Shown: positions 1 to 12,179, counted from the stretch's first letter. The stretch: 64,000 nucleotides of DNA from Anagrus nilaparvatae (GCA_022575985.1 JAKSXM010000132.1:10850001-10914000); one strand, 5' to 3'. Notes: a model not told the origin generated them from the letters alone. Translations and numbers: made by a program.

Positions 1-395
1 AAATGAAAATTATTATTCATTAAAATGTTTTTCTCAACCTCTAAATCCCCCAGGTAATGTAGAAAGTTCTTCTATTCTCCATTTTTTTCATTTTCTCCTC
101 CATTTTGAAAAATCAGAAAATACGTTATGGTGTTACAAAATGTGTTGGAGTATAAAAATGAAAATCATACCTCCAGGATATCAACTTTTCTTAGGAGGGT
201 TCATATTCATCTCAAAGGTTCTCCAGAAGATAACAGAAATTATTTTTGGTCAATAATATACCTTAGGGTAAGTCATGTGGTAAATCATATAATTTACCAT
301 ATGATTCACCATATAATCCAAGCACATGGTAAATCATATTATAAATCATTATATTTCTTTTTGAGCGAGACGTTAATGTTAGCTATCAGGTAGAG
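1..395. repeat. diverged single-arm copy of the foldback repeat seen at 23,230-24,328
   Basis: The stretch shares ordered blocks with the right arm of the 1.1-kb palindrome: the 'cccccaggtaatg' block, 'ttttgaaaaatc.gaaaata', and 'gtcaataatataccttagg'. It ends in short inverted motifs around 'gtaaatcatat'. It begins outside the window. The open frame inside it is a by-product. Confidence 0.55.
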
Positions 396-429
396 ATAGT
401 AAACCAAGATAAAGGCAAGGAAGACAATG

Positions 430-1100
430 GGAGAGGTTCACATACTAAGACTCCTATTACGCTCCCTGGAGAAAGCAAGAGGAAGATAAAAAAGAGAAAA
501 CGTACGCTGAAGGCAATAATTGTTTTGAACATTCCCAAAGTTAGAAATAAGGCAATTGCAATCAAGTTGTCGGTGGGCAGGGGTTATGCGAGTGTCCTCA
601 CACAAACAAAAGAAAAAGTTAGCGGAGAGGCCACGGAAACTAAGATCAGCGTGGCACGAAAGACTCAAGCCGGTAACGTACTGATGACATAAAGGGGAAA
701 AAATAGGTATAAAAACCATTTTCCAATTAGTTAAGGCAACAATAGGAGAAAACGTAAAAGTGACATGCCTAACACCATGGTGAACTCTCTAGATAAGGGA
801 CGTGGACTGTCTTACCTCGACAGAGGAAATAGAGGCAGCGTACACTGCCACATTGAAGGAAACTGGCCCTATCAAAGTGTTACTATCCCCACCTAACCCT
901 CGGAAATAAAGGTCAGCTAGGGTTGAAATGGACAAAAAGGCCGCTTTCAAATTGACTAAGAAAGGTAGCATTCAGCTGGGCCTAGGTAATTGCAGAGAAT
1001 TGCAGAGCTAACTAAGCACTTTCCAGGCTTCAGAAAAGGAACATGCACAGAAACTGCACCGCAAATCAGCTCTTGTAACAAATTTAGAGTGAGATACGGG
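430..1100 (+). pseudogene. R1-type ORF1 (gag-like) relic
   Basis: Short collinear stretches match the layout of R1-clade ORF1: 'YASVLTQTKEKV' and 'RKTQAGNVL' near 590-685, an 'IRDVDCLTSTEEIEAAY' segment near 795-845, and 'KAAFKLTKKGSIQLGLGNCR' at about 935-995, the part that precedes the zinc knuckles. Stops and frame changes break it throughout. The zinc knuckles themselves were not found, so the 3' part of ORF1 is probably deleted. Confidence 0.6.
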
Positions 1101-1199
1101 CTGACCTATGGATTATCAACGAACAGTACCCACAGCTAACCCATACCCAACTGGCTGGTTCGACCACCAACTCGAAACAGCAGCTATATGGGTGGCAAA

Positions 1200-2750
1200 T
1201 CCTAGGGGAATTCCAGTAGAAGCATCATGAAGGGGTAGAGGCTTTGTTTGGGTTAGGAGTAGAACATTACTTATGTTTGTTGCTACGTAACGTCGAACAC
1301 GCTGGTAGAGAATTATTATGCAAAGCTAGATGACATAGAAGACTTTGCTAGAGAGTCAGGTAATAACTTAATTATTGCAAGTGACTTTAAAGCTAAGAGT
1401 GTTAAGTAGGGTATGCCCTTTACTGAGTCAAAAGAGGAAGGCAACCCTTAAAATGGTGTTGAGGTTGGGTCTCGTTGTGCTGAATGTAGGTGACACCACA
1501 ACTTTCAGAAAACTAGGCAATACTTAAACAATAATTGAAGTGTTCTTTGCATCCAAGGGCCTGAGCACAGGGGTTAAAAATTGACATGAAATGGAAAACT
1601 TTACGACGAGTGAACATATATACATCTCGTTCGAAATTTAGCCACAGCGACAACTACTTGGTGGGGCGTATAAGCCCAAAACAGGAGGCTGAAATCTTAA
1701 TAAATTAAATAAGAAACGATTTATACAAGTATTAACGACAGAACAGGGGGAAATTCTGGAAAAAAAAGCCAATTAGGATGTGAGGAAGATGCGGAATAAC
1801 TGTTTTCCGAAGAAATGACACTGTTAAAGAAATCCTATGACGATTCCATGCCTCGAAAAAGGTCTCGCATTTTAAATATAGTACAAGCAGCAGGTGAACA
1901 TTCCCTTGGCAATACGGCTTCAGATGAAGACGATTTGCGATCGAGGCAGTAAAGGAAGGCGCAGATGCAATAAACAAGGCCCAAACGGGTGATCAACTTT
2001 CCCATAAAATTACTCTTTTGGTTACCCTGGATGTTAAAAATTTTTTTAAGTCAGTAAAGTGAACAGAGTTTCTGCAGAAATTCTAAATGACTTCTCTGTA
2101 CCAAAATATTTGATGCGGGTAATGAAGCTACCTGAGTGACCGATATATACTCTTGTTCGAGACACTTTAAGAAAAGAAGAAAAAACGTGACAGCTGGTGC
2201 AGCTCAAGGTTCAATATTAGGAACTGATTTATGGAACATCTCTTATGATAGTATCCTAATACTAGAGCTAGCGGATGGCTGTTTCTAGATATGTTACTTC
2301 GACGACATTGTTCTGTTATCCCGATACCATCATGATACCATCATTAAAACAAAGAGATTCGTAAAATATGTATGTATTACTTTGAATACGAAGCTCACCT
2401 ACTGGGAGCATATCTTTCAAAAAGTCAAGAAGTCAGACACCACGACGCCAGCCCTCAGTAGGCTAAAGGCAAATTTTAACGGCCCTAAGGTTAGTAAGCG
2501 GAAGCTACTAATTACTGTAACCCACTCCATATTATTGTATGGAGCAGAAATCTGAGCGAAAGCGCTAGAAGGAGTTAATGCGAAAGGCATGGAAAGAGTA
2601 CAGATGCAAAATGCCCTAAGAGTTGCCTGCGCATACAGGACTGTCTTTGAAGCGGCAGTTCTTGTGATTGCTGGAATTATCCTAATTAATCTCCTCGCCA
2701 AAAAACGCAAACTCATACGAGTGACGCTGAGGCTGATGCGTACCCTCTCA
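1200..2750 (+). pseudogene. R1-type ORF2 relic (endonuclease, reverse transcriptase)
   Basis: Near 1,370-1,420 the translation gives 'NLIIASDFKAKSVK' then a stop and 'GMP', matching the GDFNAR...WGMP endonuclease motif of the intact copy. Near 2,015-2,060 it gives 'VTLDVKNFFKSVK', the first RT aspartate motif. Near 2,190-2,320 it reads 'AGAAQGSILGTDLWN' and then 'YFDDIVLLSR' in place of YADD. From 2,365 to 2,740 'LTYWEHIF', 'SRLKAN', 'LLYGAEI' and 'ALRVACAYRT' follow the C-terminal region. At least three in-frame stops and one frameshift are present. Sequence from the start of the RT domain is missing, so this copy has been deleted as well as mutated. Confidence 0.8.
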
Positions 2751-2899
2751 ACATAAAAATACCGAAATTTCGGGAGTAAAATACCAAGGAGACTGTTTTT
2801 TAATTTGTAAAGTATAAATGATCGTCATTGGTATTTTTTAAATAAGAAATAAACTAAACCTATATTTACAAAATGCGAAACATAGCCGTTAGTATTTTA

Positions 2900-3240
2900 A
2901 AATCTACCAACGAGCTGTATTCCAACTTTCCAAACAAATGCGTTAATGAAGAGTATATTATAAACTACCGTTAACCTCCTTTCGATCTTTAAAATATGCA
3001 ATATACTCACTTGAGTTTTTAAAACTACCACTGAGCTAAAGATTATTTCTCCGATACTATACGGTAGTTTATAAAATACCATTAACCTCTCCAAGATATT
3101 TAAAATAAAAAGTATACTCGCCTGTGTTTTTAAAACTACCACAGAGCTAAGTGTTATTTTTTTTTTGTTTAAGAAATCAATCAACGGTAGTTTAGAAAAT
3201 ACTATTGACTTTATTATAATATTAAGAATAAATAAATCAC
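2900..3240. repeat. about 110-bp tandem repeat, roughly three copies
   Basis: 'tttttaaaactaccac' recurs at about 3,018 and 3,128, with a diverged copy near 2,897, and the alternating 'ggtagttta' block recurs between them. The frame open on the minus strand across this array is produced by the repeat and is not a gene. Confidence 0.75.
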
Positions 3241-3368
3241 CGCGCATCGAGTAACGACGCGTTGATTTCAGAAGCTGTTAAAACGAAATTTCGCATAACG
3301 TTTTTGAAGTAATATTTTTTTTAATTAAATTTTTTAATAATAATTTAGAGTAGCAGTGAAAGTATCAA

Positions 3369-6300
3369 ATGGCAGTTAATTTAGAAGAGTTATTAAAAGA
3401 TATTGAAATTAATCCAGTAAGTACAAATAAATAATAATATTTGCTTAAGAGAGGTTATGTGTATACAATGTTTTTTTTTTGTACATGTGCTTCTTGTATA
3501 TTCAAAGTAAAATTTTAATATTAAAAGAATTTTTGGAGCTAATTTAACCTTTTTTATTAACAAATTATTATTGCCCTAATTTTACATTACTTTTTTTGTA
3601 AGAAAAATACATTTGTTCATCCCGGGTGAGAATTTACGAAGGTCTTCGGAGATTTTTTTAAAAACAGAGCTGAAAAAATACTCTTTGAATACTCCCATTC
3701 GAGTGTGCTGCGAAAAAAATTCCATTTCATGTCCGAAAGAGTCTTCTAATGATATTAAAATGCAAGCGCCGTAAAATTAATATAAACATATTTAAACATA
3801 TCGGAATTTTTATTTTATCAGATGTATTTATATCAGATTTACTATGTTTTCGGTGTTCTCAAAAAACACATATCCTCCGATATATTAACAAGTAAAAATA
3901 TTTCTGTAAATTTTTCATAGTATGTTAGCGTATTCTTTCTATAATCTTCCATAGATGAAATCAAATATATTCCTATTGTTTCAAACTTCTAAACACTTCT
4001 AAAGCAAAGTTAGTAAAAATACTAAATAAATACTTTTACGGTCAAAATTTTAATCGTAAAAATAAATTTTTAAAAACGCGCATTTATAGAAAAAAGCCAA
4101 AATATTCCTTAAATATGCTACGAAAGTATATCATTATAGTATTTTATAAACATATAAAATCTGAATAATATACATCTGCACGGAGCTGAATACGAGGATT
4201 AAATATTAGTTCCGAAAAAGAATGTTTTGAAACATATTACGACTGTGTTTCAAACGACATAAAATTGTAAAAATAATAAATTTCTGCTAAAATCATATAA
4301 ATTACTAATTATTTTAAGCAATGTTTCAATGATCTTCTTATATTCAAAAATAATAAAACATAGTTAAGTAAGATTGTATCATCGTTTTCTTCACGCGATG
4401 AATCAATAACCCGCCAACCCTCGAAAGAGTATTCTTTAAGTATACTTTCAAATGAGTTTCCAGTCTAAAAAAATACAGAAATGATCACATGGAGGCAAAA
4501 TAGAATCTGGTTTCGCATCAACAGAATCTCTGAAAACATGATTTTTAAATACTAAAAGAATATAAAATTTGCTTCAAAACGGCTTTGAGTTTAAAATTCA
4601 TTTAATAGTAAAATCATCTTCGAAAAAGTATTTTATGAAGCTTCTTACGACTGGGTTTTAATCGACAAAAAATTGTAAAAATAATAAATTTCAGCTAAAA
4701 TCATACAAATTTCTAATTATTTTGAACAATGTTTCAATGTTCTTCTGATACTCAAAAAATAGTTAAATAACCTTATATCATCGCTACATACACGTGACAA
4801 ATCAATAGCCCGTCAACCCTCGAAAGAGTATGATTTAGATATTCTTTCAAACGAGTTCCCAGTCTAAAAAAATATAGAAATGATCGCATCGAGGCAAAAT
4901 AGAATCTGTTTTCGCGTCAACAGAATCACTGAAAACATGATTTTTGAATACTAAAAGAATATAAAATCTGCTTTGAAACGGATGTGACTTTAAAATTCAT
5001 TAAATACTAAAATAATCTTCGAAAGGATATTTTTTGAAGCTTTTTAAGACTGGGTTATAACTAACAAAAATTTGCGAAATTGATAAATCTCGGCTGAATT
5101 TTTTTTTAGTTTTCAATGGTTTTGATCATCGTTTTAATATCCTTAAAATATTTTAATCATATTCGAGGAAGGTTGTCTCATAAGTATCTAAGCGTGACGA
5201 CTCGATAGCCCGTCAACCCTCGAAAGAGTATTAATTAGGTATTCTTTCAAACGAATTTCCAGTATAAAAAAATCTAGAAATCATAGCATCTGTGCAAAAC
5301 AAAATCTGTTTTCGCGTCAACAGAATCACTGTAAACATGATTTTTGAATACTAAAAGAATATAAAAACTGCTTTGAAACGGATGTGAGTTTAATATTCAT
5401 TGTATGGTAAAATCGTCTCCGAAAGGATAATTTTTGATTCTTCTTACGTCTTTGTTTTAATCAACACAAAATTGTAACTCTCTGCTGAATTCATTTTAGT
5501 TTCTAATTAATTTATTCGCCGTTTTAATATGTTTAAAATATTCTAAACATAATAAGAGAAGGTTATTTCATTGATATCTACGCGTGACATCTTAACAGTC
5601 TACCGATCCTCGAAAAACTATTGTTTAAGTATTTTTTCAAACAAGTTCTGAGCCATAAAAAATCTAGAAATCGTTGCATCGGTGCAAAATAGGACCGGTA
5701 TTTGCGGTAACAGAATCTTTCAAAACATATTTATTGAATACCAAAAGAATATAAAATCTGCTTTGAAACGGATGTGAGTTTATAATTCATTAAATAGTAA
5801 AATTATCTTTGAAAGAATATTTTTTGAATCTTCTTACATCTTTATTTTAATCGACACAAAATTGTAAAAATAATAACTTTCTGCTGAATTTATTTTAGTT
5901 TCTAATTATTTTATTCACCGTTTTAATATTCTCAAGATATTGTAAACATAGTAAGAGAGGGTTATTTTGTTATTGTTTACGTTTGTCGTCTTTGCAGCTA
6001 GCGGACCCTCGAAAAAGTATTGTTTAAGTACTTTTTCAAACAAGTACTGAGCAAAAAGAAATTTTGAAATCATTGCATCGACGCTAAATAGGATCGGTTC
6101 TCGCGGCAACAGAATCTTTGAAAACATATTTATTGAATACCAAAAGAATATAAAATCTGCTTTGAAACGGATGTGAGTTTATAATTCATTAAATATTAAA
6201 ATCATCTTCGAAAGAATATTTTTTGAAGCTTTTTAAGACTCGGTTATTACTGACAAAAACTTGTAAAATTAATAAATCTTTGCCAAATTTATTTTAGTTT

Positions 6301-7608
6301 CTAATCCTTTTGATCGCCGTTTTAATATCATCAAGATATTGTAAACATAGTAAGGGAATTTTATTTCATTATTTTTTACGTCTGACGTCTTTGCAGGCAG
6401 CCGACCCTCGAAAAAGTATTCTTTAAGTATTTTTTCAAACGAGTACGGAGCAACAAAAACTTTAGAAATTATTGCATCGATGCGAAATAGGTGTTTATTG
6501 TTTGCTCGGAATAAATACTGTTAAAATAATTTTACTGCTTTGATTTGTGGCCTAAATCTAAAAATTTATAAGTTCATTTATAACTTTTGCTCTTTTATAT
6601 AAGAAATTTTTATTATTTTGCATGCAGTCATAATGGAGCAGCGGATTAAGTGTTGGAATTCGAGGCGGAAGACCCAGGTTCAAATCCTCATCAAATAATG
6701 AAAAAAAAAAAAATAAATAAAAAAAAAAAAAAAATTATATTTAATATATTATTATAGTGACTATAATTATTTAAATTATTTTTTTTTAAATATTTTTTAC
6801 ATATTACAAAAATATGTTTATTATGTTTATTATGATAATACTTTTCGGTAGCTATTTAATCAACGGCAGGCTGTTTTTTATTAAATAAAATCATATCGTA
6901 ACGATGATTATGCAACCTCCGAATAAGTACTTTTCGAATATAGATACGCGGCTTAACTTTATGATAAATCAAAATACAGAGAATAAGAAAAATTATTTTT
7001 TCAGTACTCTTACGATGCTAAAATTTGAGCTTCGAAAAAGTATTTTTTAAGTATACATTCGCAGGCTGTTTGAATAACTTTACTAACAAATAAATTATTT
7101 TTCCAATGCTCAGACGGTACTAAAAACAAGGATTGAAAAAGTATTCTTTAGAAATTTTTAAGCACTTTTTTTACGTCAAGCTATGAATAAATAAAATTAA
7201 TCAAGGGCAAATACATAAGAATTAATACTTTTTGAAGCAAGGAAAAATATGATTTTTATATGTAAACTATCATTGTATCTTTGACCATTTGTTCCCAGGG
7301 AATATTAAAAAAATACTTTTTCGAGCTAAATTCTTAAATTTTTCGAGCCTCGATCATTGTATCGCCCGGGATGTATGCAATTCTTTAAATTTGTTTTGGT
7401 AATTTTGTTATCGTTTTTATCCGTATAGCTAATACTTACAGAACGAGAAGACTTGCTTGTATATTTGGCGCAATTAGGATTTGAGGAAGAAGATGTAGAG
7501 GTTTTAAGGAGTAAGTATTAATCATTATTTTTTGTTTCTGATAAAAAAAGTATTTATTTATTTTATTTAGGTATAATATTTACTTATTTCAATGGGAGTT
7601 TTACATAA
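3369..7608 (+). CDS. unrecognised small spliced gene, at least two exons
   Basis: Exon 1 (3,369-3,416) begins with an ATG in good context (A at -3, G at +4, in-frame TGA upstream), encodes MAVNLEELLKDIEINP, and is followed by a consensus gtaagt donor. The next compatible exon is 7,429-7,510. It opens after '...ccgtatag', continues in phase 0 as LILTEREDLLVYLAQLG..., contains an EEED acidic cluster, and ends at another gtaagt donor. A possible terminal exon at 7,571-7,608, after a 60-bp intron, would add SIIFTYFNGSFT and a stop, for a 55-residue product. That last exon is weak: the true continuation may lie further downstream. The predicted peptide is helical and leucine/glutamate-rich. I do not recognise the family. 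Intron 1 is 4.0 kb and mostly repeat. The two strong donors, kept frame and good start support a real host gene or its 5' end. Confidence 0.5.
3417..4190. other. intron sequence with no recognisable gene
   Basis: AT-rich intronic DNA. A diverged piece resembling the 399-bp unit may lie near 3,600-3,760 ('cgaaagagtcttct'). Confidence 0.4.
4190..6510. repeat. 399-bp tandem (satellite-like) array, about six units
   Basis: The anchor 'ccctcgaaagagtat' or a close variant begins at 4,418, 4,817, 5,217, 5,607, 6,006 and 6,405, giving spacings of 399, 400, 390, 399 and 399 bp. Other blocks, such as 'agaatataaaatctgctt' and 'aaattgtaaaaataataa', recur with the same period. Neighbouring units look more alike than distant ones. 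The whole array lies inside intron 1 of the gene at 3,369. Confidence 0.9.
6627..6735 (+). mobile_element. tRNA-derived SINE-like fragment or tRNA pseudogene with A-rich tail
   Basis: An A-box-like TGGAGCAGCGG (6,634-6,644) and a B-box-like GGTTCAAATCC (6,677-6,687) lie about 32 bp apart, as in RNA polymerase III promoters of tRNA genes. An A-rich tail from about 6,701 follows. No full cloverleaf with an acceptor stem could be folded by eye, so a functional tRNA is unlikely. Confidence 0.5.
6900..7345. repeat. degenerate pieces related to the 399-bp unit
   Basis: Short blocks such as 'cttcgaaaaagtattttttaag' and 'gattgaaaaagtattcttta' resemble the anchor region of the array, but the 399-bp period is lost. 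The remainder is AT-rich intron. Confidence 0.4.
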
Positions 7609-8385
7609 AAATTTTCATTATTAAAGTCGTTTAAAATTTTTATTTTTAACTTCGTGCTTAAAGTCAAACTTTGTGCACTTACGGAACGACTTTATTGCAC
7701 TCTTTGAATAAAATTATTTATGGAATTCGTGATATAAATGCATATAGCAATACAAGTTTATATATTGCCGAAGGGCTGACAACGCGATTAAAAGTATTTA
7801 AATCGGCAAATTTGGAAAAAAAATTGTACCTTGGGTTTGGCGTCGCAAAAATTGAAATTTTACTTAGATTAAACCCCAATTTTATTCGTGCCCTTATTTT
7901 TAACCAAAAATTGGCCAATTTAAAGAAAAAGATGACTTTCTAAACATCATAAAGGGGTTTTCAATAAGCAAAATCCGAGTCTGCTAACAAAATTTTAATA
8001 AAAAGCTGCTTGGATTATGGCATATGGGTTTTTGTCGAATATGCTCAGTTCAAAATTGGTACCGAAATATTTACATTTAAAATGTTGACCCTCAATAACA
8101 CAGTAACCAGTTTTTGAAAAATGCGCCATATTTTAAAACTTAAAAAAATTGCTTGCTATATTTTAAGAACTTTTTGAGAATTTTGAAGGTAAAACTGGAA
8201 ACTTAGTCAAATCATTTAATAATTTTTAAATTCTAGCGTTCAATTAACGTTTTTGACATAAAACTGTTATCATTTTAGGATTTTGAAAATGAATTTTCAA
8301 CCCCTAATTTTTAGGGTTGTAAGTATGGCGAAGCGTCAAATATTGTTTAATATAATATTTAATATAATATTTATGTTAAACTAGC
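7609..8385. other. no supported gene
   Basis: A 90-codon open frame at 7,671-7,943 has no recognisable domain and lies in AT-rich DNA. It is more likely chance than a gene. Confidence 0.3.
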
Positions 8386-8387
8386 AA

Positions 8388-8420
8388 AAGTTGGAGGGGG
8401 GGCTCCGCCCCCCCTGTACT
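8388..8420. repeat. GC-rich hairpin in AT-rich DNA
   Basis: 'gggggggctccgcccccc' forms a short GC stem-loop and stands out sharply from its surroundings. It resembles the hairpins at 10,410, 18,070, 18,250, 41,080 and 41,200. Confidence 0.6.
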
Positions 8421-9109
8421 GCATTTACTACTGTTAATGTTGCTTAAGAAAATCATGTTTCACTGCAAATTTATAATTATGCAAACACATTAAGAGTTTT
8501 CAGAGGAGCCTAGTTCTGTCCCCAGTAAAGTTATAATTATTAATTACAGAAACATATTTAAAAATGTATTGGAGAGACTATTTCTAATCCCGAAGATAAT
8601 TTCTTTCTTATGGAGTCGGCGTGTTTCTCCCGCACCAACAAAATCTAGCATATCTCTATCTAATATCTCGTGTACTATTTTGGTATACTATAGACTTAGA
8701 GACTTCAAGAACTATTATGAATCATGTTAGTCAGCTAGTGCTTTTATAATTTAACCTTCGTGTTATTAACTGGATTTGCAATTTTTTCGGTATTTTTTGA
8801 TCTAGTGAATTTAAGGCCTGATAATAAAAAATTATGAAATAATTTTCAGGGGGGCCTCTTTATAGTCCTAATAGTTTGTTGCGTAAACAATATAAATTGC
8901 AAATAATACAGTCATTTTTAAATAAACAATCGTGCGTTTGACTTCTGGATACGCAAAATCTAGTTTTTCAGAGGGCCTTAATTTTTCGTGAATGATAATA
9001 ACGATTAACTAATTTAAAAAATAATTAATTTATGATACACAAATCATGTTTTTGTTTTCTGAATAGTAAAGAATCTATAAAATTTCTTGAATTTTTCTCT
9101 GGTTTTTTT

Positions 9110-9790
9110 ATTTTTACTGAAACGTCCGTTTTTTATACAAATTTATCAGAATACGTGTAAATTAGTGCCGAATCGAATAAAATTTTATCATGTTTAAAAG
9201 TTATTTCACTTTTTAATCAAATTTTCAAAATATTTTATTTTTTCCAAAAATTGTAAAAATTGAATATCTCCAAAAGTACTATGTCACCCACAGACTTTTT
9301 TTCTAAATGTTGACACTTCTTTTTGACATTGATTCGACCCTGATGATGAAATACATACCCACACAGACCCACAAATAGATGGTTATAAATACCATAAAAA
9401 ATAAAAAAATTTTAAAAAATTTTTCAATTAGCTCAAAAAATATTTTATAAAATTTTAAAGATACCTCCGTTTTGAATAAAAATTTAGGAGAATACGCAAA
9501 AATTGGTGCCAAATTGAATACTACATAGAGCGGCCGTAGAATTTTTCGATTGTCTCAAGATATTTCACTTTTTGTTAAAAATTTTTAAAAATTTTATAAA
9601 GTTCGAAAACACTAAAAATTGAATATCTCCAAAAGTACGGTAGCTGATTCTCAAAACTATGGCCTATGTCACTCGCGGACATTTTTTCTTTAATTTGACA
9701 CTGGTTTTATATAATTTCGTTCACTGGTTTGACCCTGATGATAGAACACACAGACACACAGACACACAGACACACAAATAAATTTTCAAA
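9110..9790. repeat. two adjacent copies of a dispersed repeat with (CACAGA)n end
   Basis: Blocks 9,110-9,370 and 9,460-9,785 share 'gaatatctccaaaagtac', 'ttgacac', 'gaccctgatgat.gaa' and a terminal run of cacagac units. A third, diverged copy lies at 30,030-30,790, where it is split by a MITE. Confidence 0.7.
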
Positions 9791-9799
9791 TATATATAG

Positions 9800-9845
9800 T
9801 AGTAAAGATAAAGACTAGTAAAGATAAAGATAAAGATAAAGATAT
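9800..9845. repeat. (AAAGAT)n simple repeat
   Basis: About six tandem or near-tandem 'aaagat' units. Confidence 0.8.
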
Positions 9846-10400
9846 AATACCATATAATACACATTTGCTAAAATATGGGGGTTTTCCAGTACCAGGATTC
9901 TAAATTTCCTAGTTAAATATCAAAATGTATCTTTTAGGACTGTATTTTCAATAATACATTAGCTAATTTTCGAGAAAATGCGCTAGGTTTGTGAGATTAC
10001 ATAAAAAATTTCTTTTTTTATGTCATACGCAATTCTCAGGTATTTTGCTTCTGATCTAGATCCTAATATCAGAATTCATAATAGCAGCTTAAAAACTGGA
10101 AATTTTTGTAAAATGATCACACTAAAATTTTTTTAATTCAAATACTCAAAATCTCTAATTTACGAGCAAAATTACTTTTAAATCACAGCTTAAATTTCAA
10201 TTATTTTCAACAAAATCAATGATTGCTTGTGGATCTTATGGAAGGGTAGCGAAGCTTTGTATTGCTGTTAACTAATTATCTGTATGGGTTCCTTTGCCCG
10301 CAATTTTTATGATTCAGTAAATTTTAGATAATACTTCGAGTAAAAAAAGGTTATTTTACAAAATATTGAGTGACCTAAAACAACACATTTTTGGAAAAAT
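9846..10400. other. no gene seen
   Basis: AT-rich, with no extended frame and no repeat that could be matched elsewhere in the window. Confidence 0.4.
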
Positions 10401-10407
10401 AAAATTG

Positions 10408-10476
10408 CAGGGGCCCGGGGGGGCGCAGCGCTCTTGGCGGCTGCCGGGGCGAGCGTAGCGAGCCGGAGGCAGCTAG
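10408..10476. repeat. GC-rich hairpin cluster
   Basis: About 65 bp containing 'gcgagcgtagcgag', 'gggcccgggggggcgc' and 'cggctgccgggg', several short palindromes in a row. The flanks are strongly AT-rich. Function unknown. Confidence 0.6.
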
Positions 10477-10866
10477 TTCACAATATTTATAAATTGATAT
10501 CTAATGAACCTTTAAGCTAAGCTTTAGACAAACTTTATTAAACAAGACATTAAATTAAACTTGTTGGTCATAAAATATCCCTGTATTAAGAGGTATTTAA
10601 AGTTACACAAAATGGATTTTTAAATTAACATCATTTCAATTTCATTCATACCGACATTTAAATAATTACATTGCTTTTAAATCACCATCAAATCTTTAAA
10701 TCGCTATTAAATATTAGCTTAAAATTTAATTTTTTAGAATAAAAACTATGTTTCTGGAATCTGAAGGTCACAGTAGCTAAAGTCTTGGAAGTGAGCAGAA
10801 GTTGCGTAAAAGTAAGATGCCACCATGGATAAAAAACCCTACGAGATAACCTAATATTTTTTTTTG

Positions 10867-10995
10867 GCTTAAAATTATAAAGGCTATATTTAAATATGTT
10901 CCATGTTCTTTGGCTCTGAATTCACAAACCGCTTAAAATTATAAAGGCTAAATTTAAATATGTTCCATGTTCTTTGGCTCTGATCTTACAAACCG
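10867..10995. repeat. 64-bp tandem duplication
   Basis: 'gcttaaaattataaaggc' begins at 10,867 and again at 10,931, and the full unit through 'ttctttggctctga' is almost identical, so this is a recent local duplication. Confidence 0.85.
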
Positions 10996-11239
10996 ATTAT
11001 AAGTTTTGAAACTTAAAATTCCTGAGTTTCCCTGACTTTCCAGACCGCAATAATTAGAAAATTTCTCAGAATTTTTTTTGGCATTTCCCCTTACTTTCTA
11101 GACCTAACGTATAAAAATATCCTAGTTTCTCAAACAAACTTTAATATTCAATTGTATTTTCTTCAAAAAAATGTATAAAAAATGAATAGTACATTACGAC
11201 CCATAGCCAGAAAAATAAAAACTTGTTCAAATCACATGT

Positions 11240-11420
11240 GAATTACCTTTCGAGGGAAGCCTTAAAGATGGCAAACTGCGATTTGGGACATTCTTTTTTT
11301 ATGGCTAAGGGTCGTGTACGATTTTTCTGCGTCAATGACGAAAAAAATCGATTACCTTGGCCTACCAGCATGGTGCTTTCATGGCCACTGTCTAGAAAAA
11401 TTAATTTCTGAAACGAATGT
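11240..11420. repeat. dispersed repeat, family D (first of three copies)
   Basis: Shares the order 'gggacattcttttttatggc', 'gtca.tgacgaaaaaaat' and 'tggccactg' with copies at 34,150-34,330 (inside the F-box gene intron) and 48,630-48,800. The small open frame here has no independent support. Confidence 0.55.
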
Positions 11421-11518
11421 AAATTTGCTCTTTCAGTTTCTGAGGGTCAGATTTTTGAAATTTTTGAAATTTTTGATCAGCAGTTAAATATAGCCTCTCA
11501 AATTTGGGTTATTTACAA

Positions 11519-11685
11519 TCTCACGTAAAAAGATTAAGCTGACGGACTAATCTAAAATAACTTAATAAAAATAAAAGGTTATTTGATAGATAATAAAATA
11601 CATATTTTTGCTTTTTTAGGTTAGTCTGTAAGCTTACTTCAGTAAGCTTACCCAAAATTAAGCTTCATCTTTTTACGTGGGATAT
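11519..11685. repeat. small inverted-repeat element
   Basis: 'cacgtaaaaagattaagct' at the left pairs with 'agcttcatctttttacgtg' at the right. An inner hairpin 'gtaagcttac...gtaagcttac' lies near 11,628-11,650. It looks like a MITE of about 165 bp. Confidence 0.6.
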
Positions 11686-12023
11686 CAAAAGTTAACCCCG
11701 AGGAGATTTTTACGTATTATAAAGGTTGAATTTTTCAAAATGGTACACACCAAAAAGGCAGTAGATGTAAAAACCTAATTAGGAGCCAGGTACGAGAGCA
11801 GATGAGGTAGGTGGTTCTTATACACGGCGCTAAAGGGGGGACAGCGGAGGATGTAAGATGTTTATATTTATTATTAATTATTTTTTTTAACTATATATTT
11901 ATTTATTTATCTTTTTCGATGACTAGATGAAATGACAGCATATAGTCGGACCTAATATTTATTTTATTTTAATTTAATTTTATAATTTTAATTTTAAATT
12001 TTCTTTTTAGTTAAAAAATTTTT

Positions 12024-12133
12024 AGTTCCTCAATGAGGAACCACTGTGATAGGTAAAATTTTGATTTTTGATTTTTTGGCATATAAGAACGTTTTGGTAC
12101 CTCAGGAAGCTAAAAAACCGGTTTTTAAAAAAA

Positions 12134-12179
<46 letters not shown>

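Larger units (their letters stand above)
400..2760 (+). mobile_element. fossil R1-clade non-LTR retrotransposon
   Basis: Conceptual translation, moving between frames, follows both ORFs of the intact R1-like element at 56,973-60,690. An ORF1-like block lies at about 580-1,010, endonuclease and reverse transcriptase blocks at about 1,300-2,300, and the C-terminal region at about 2,360-2,740. The ORF2 part is only about half the length of an intact one, so internal segments are deleted. No poly-A tail or target duplication was found. The element is dead. Confidence 0.8.

Noticed and set aside
4190..6510. CRISPR-like regular spacing
   Set aside because: The repeated unit is the full 399 bp with no unique spacers; eukaryotic satellite-like array.
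6627..6735. Functional tRNA gene
   Set aside because: Only A- and B-box-like motifs are present; no convincing acceptor and anticodon stems, and an A-rich tail follows.
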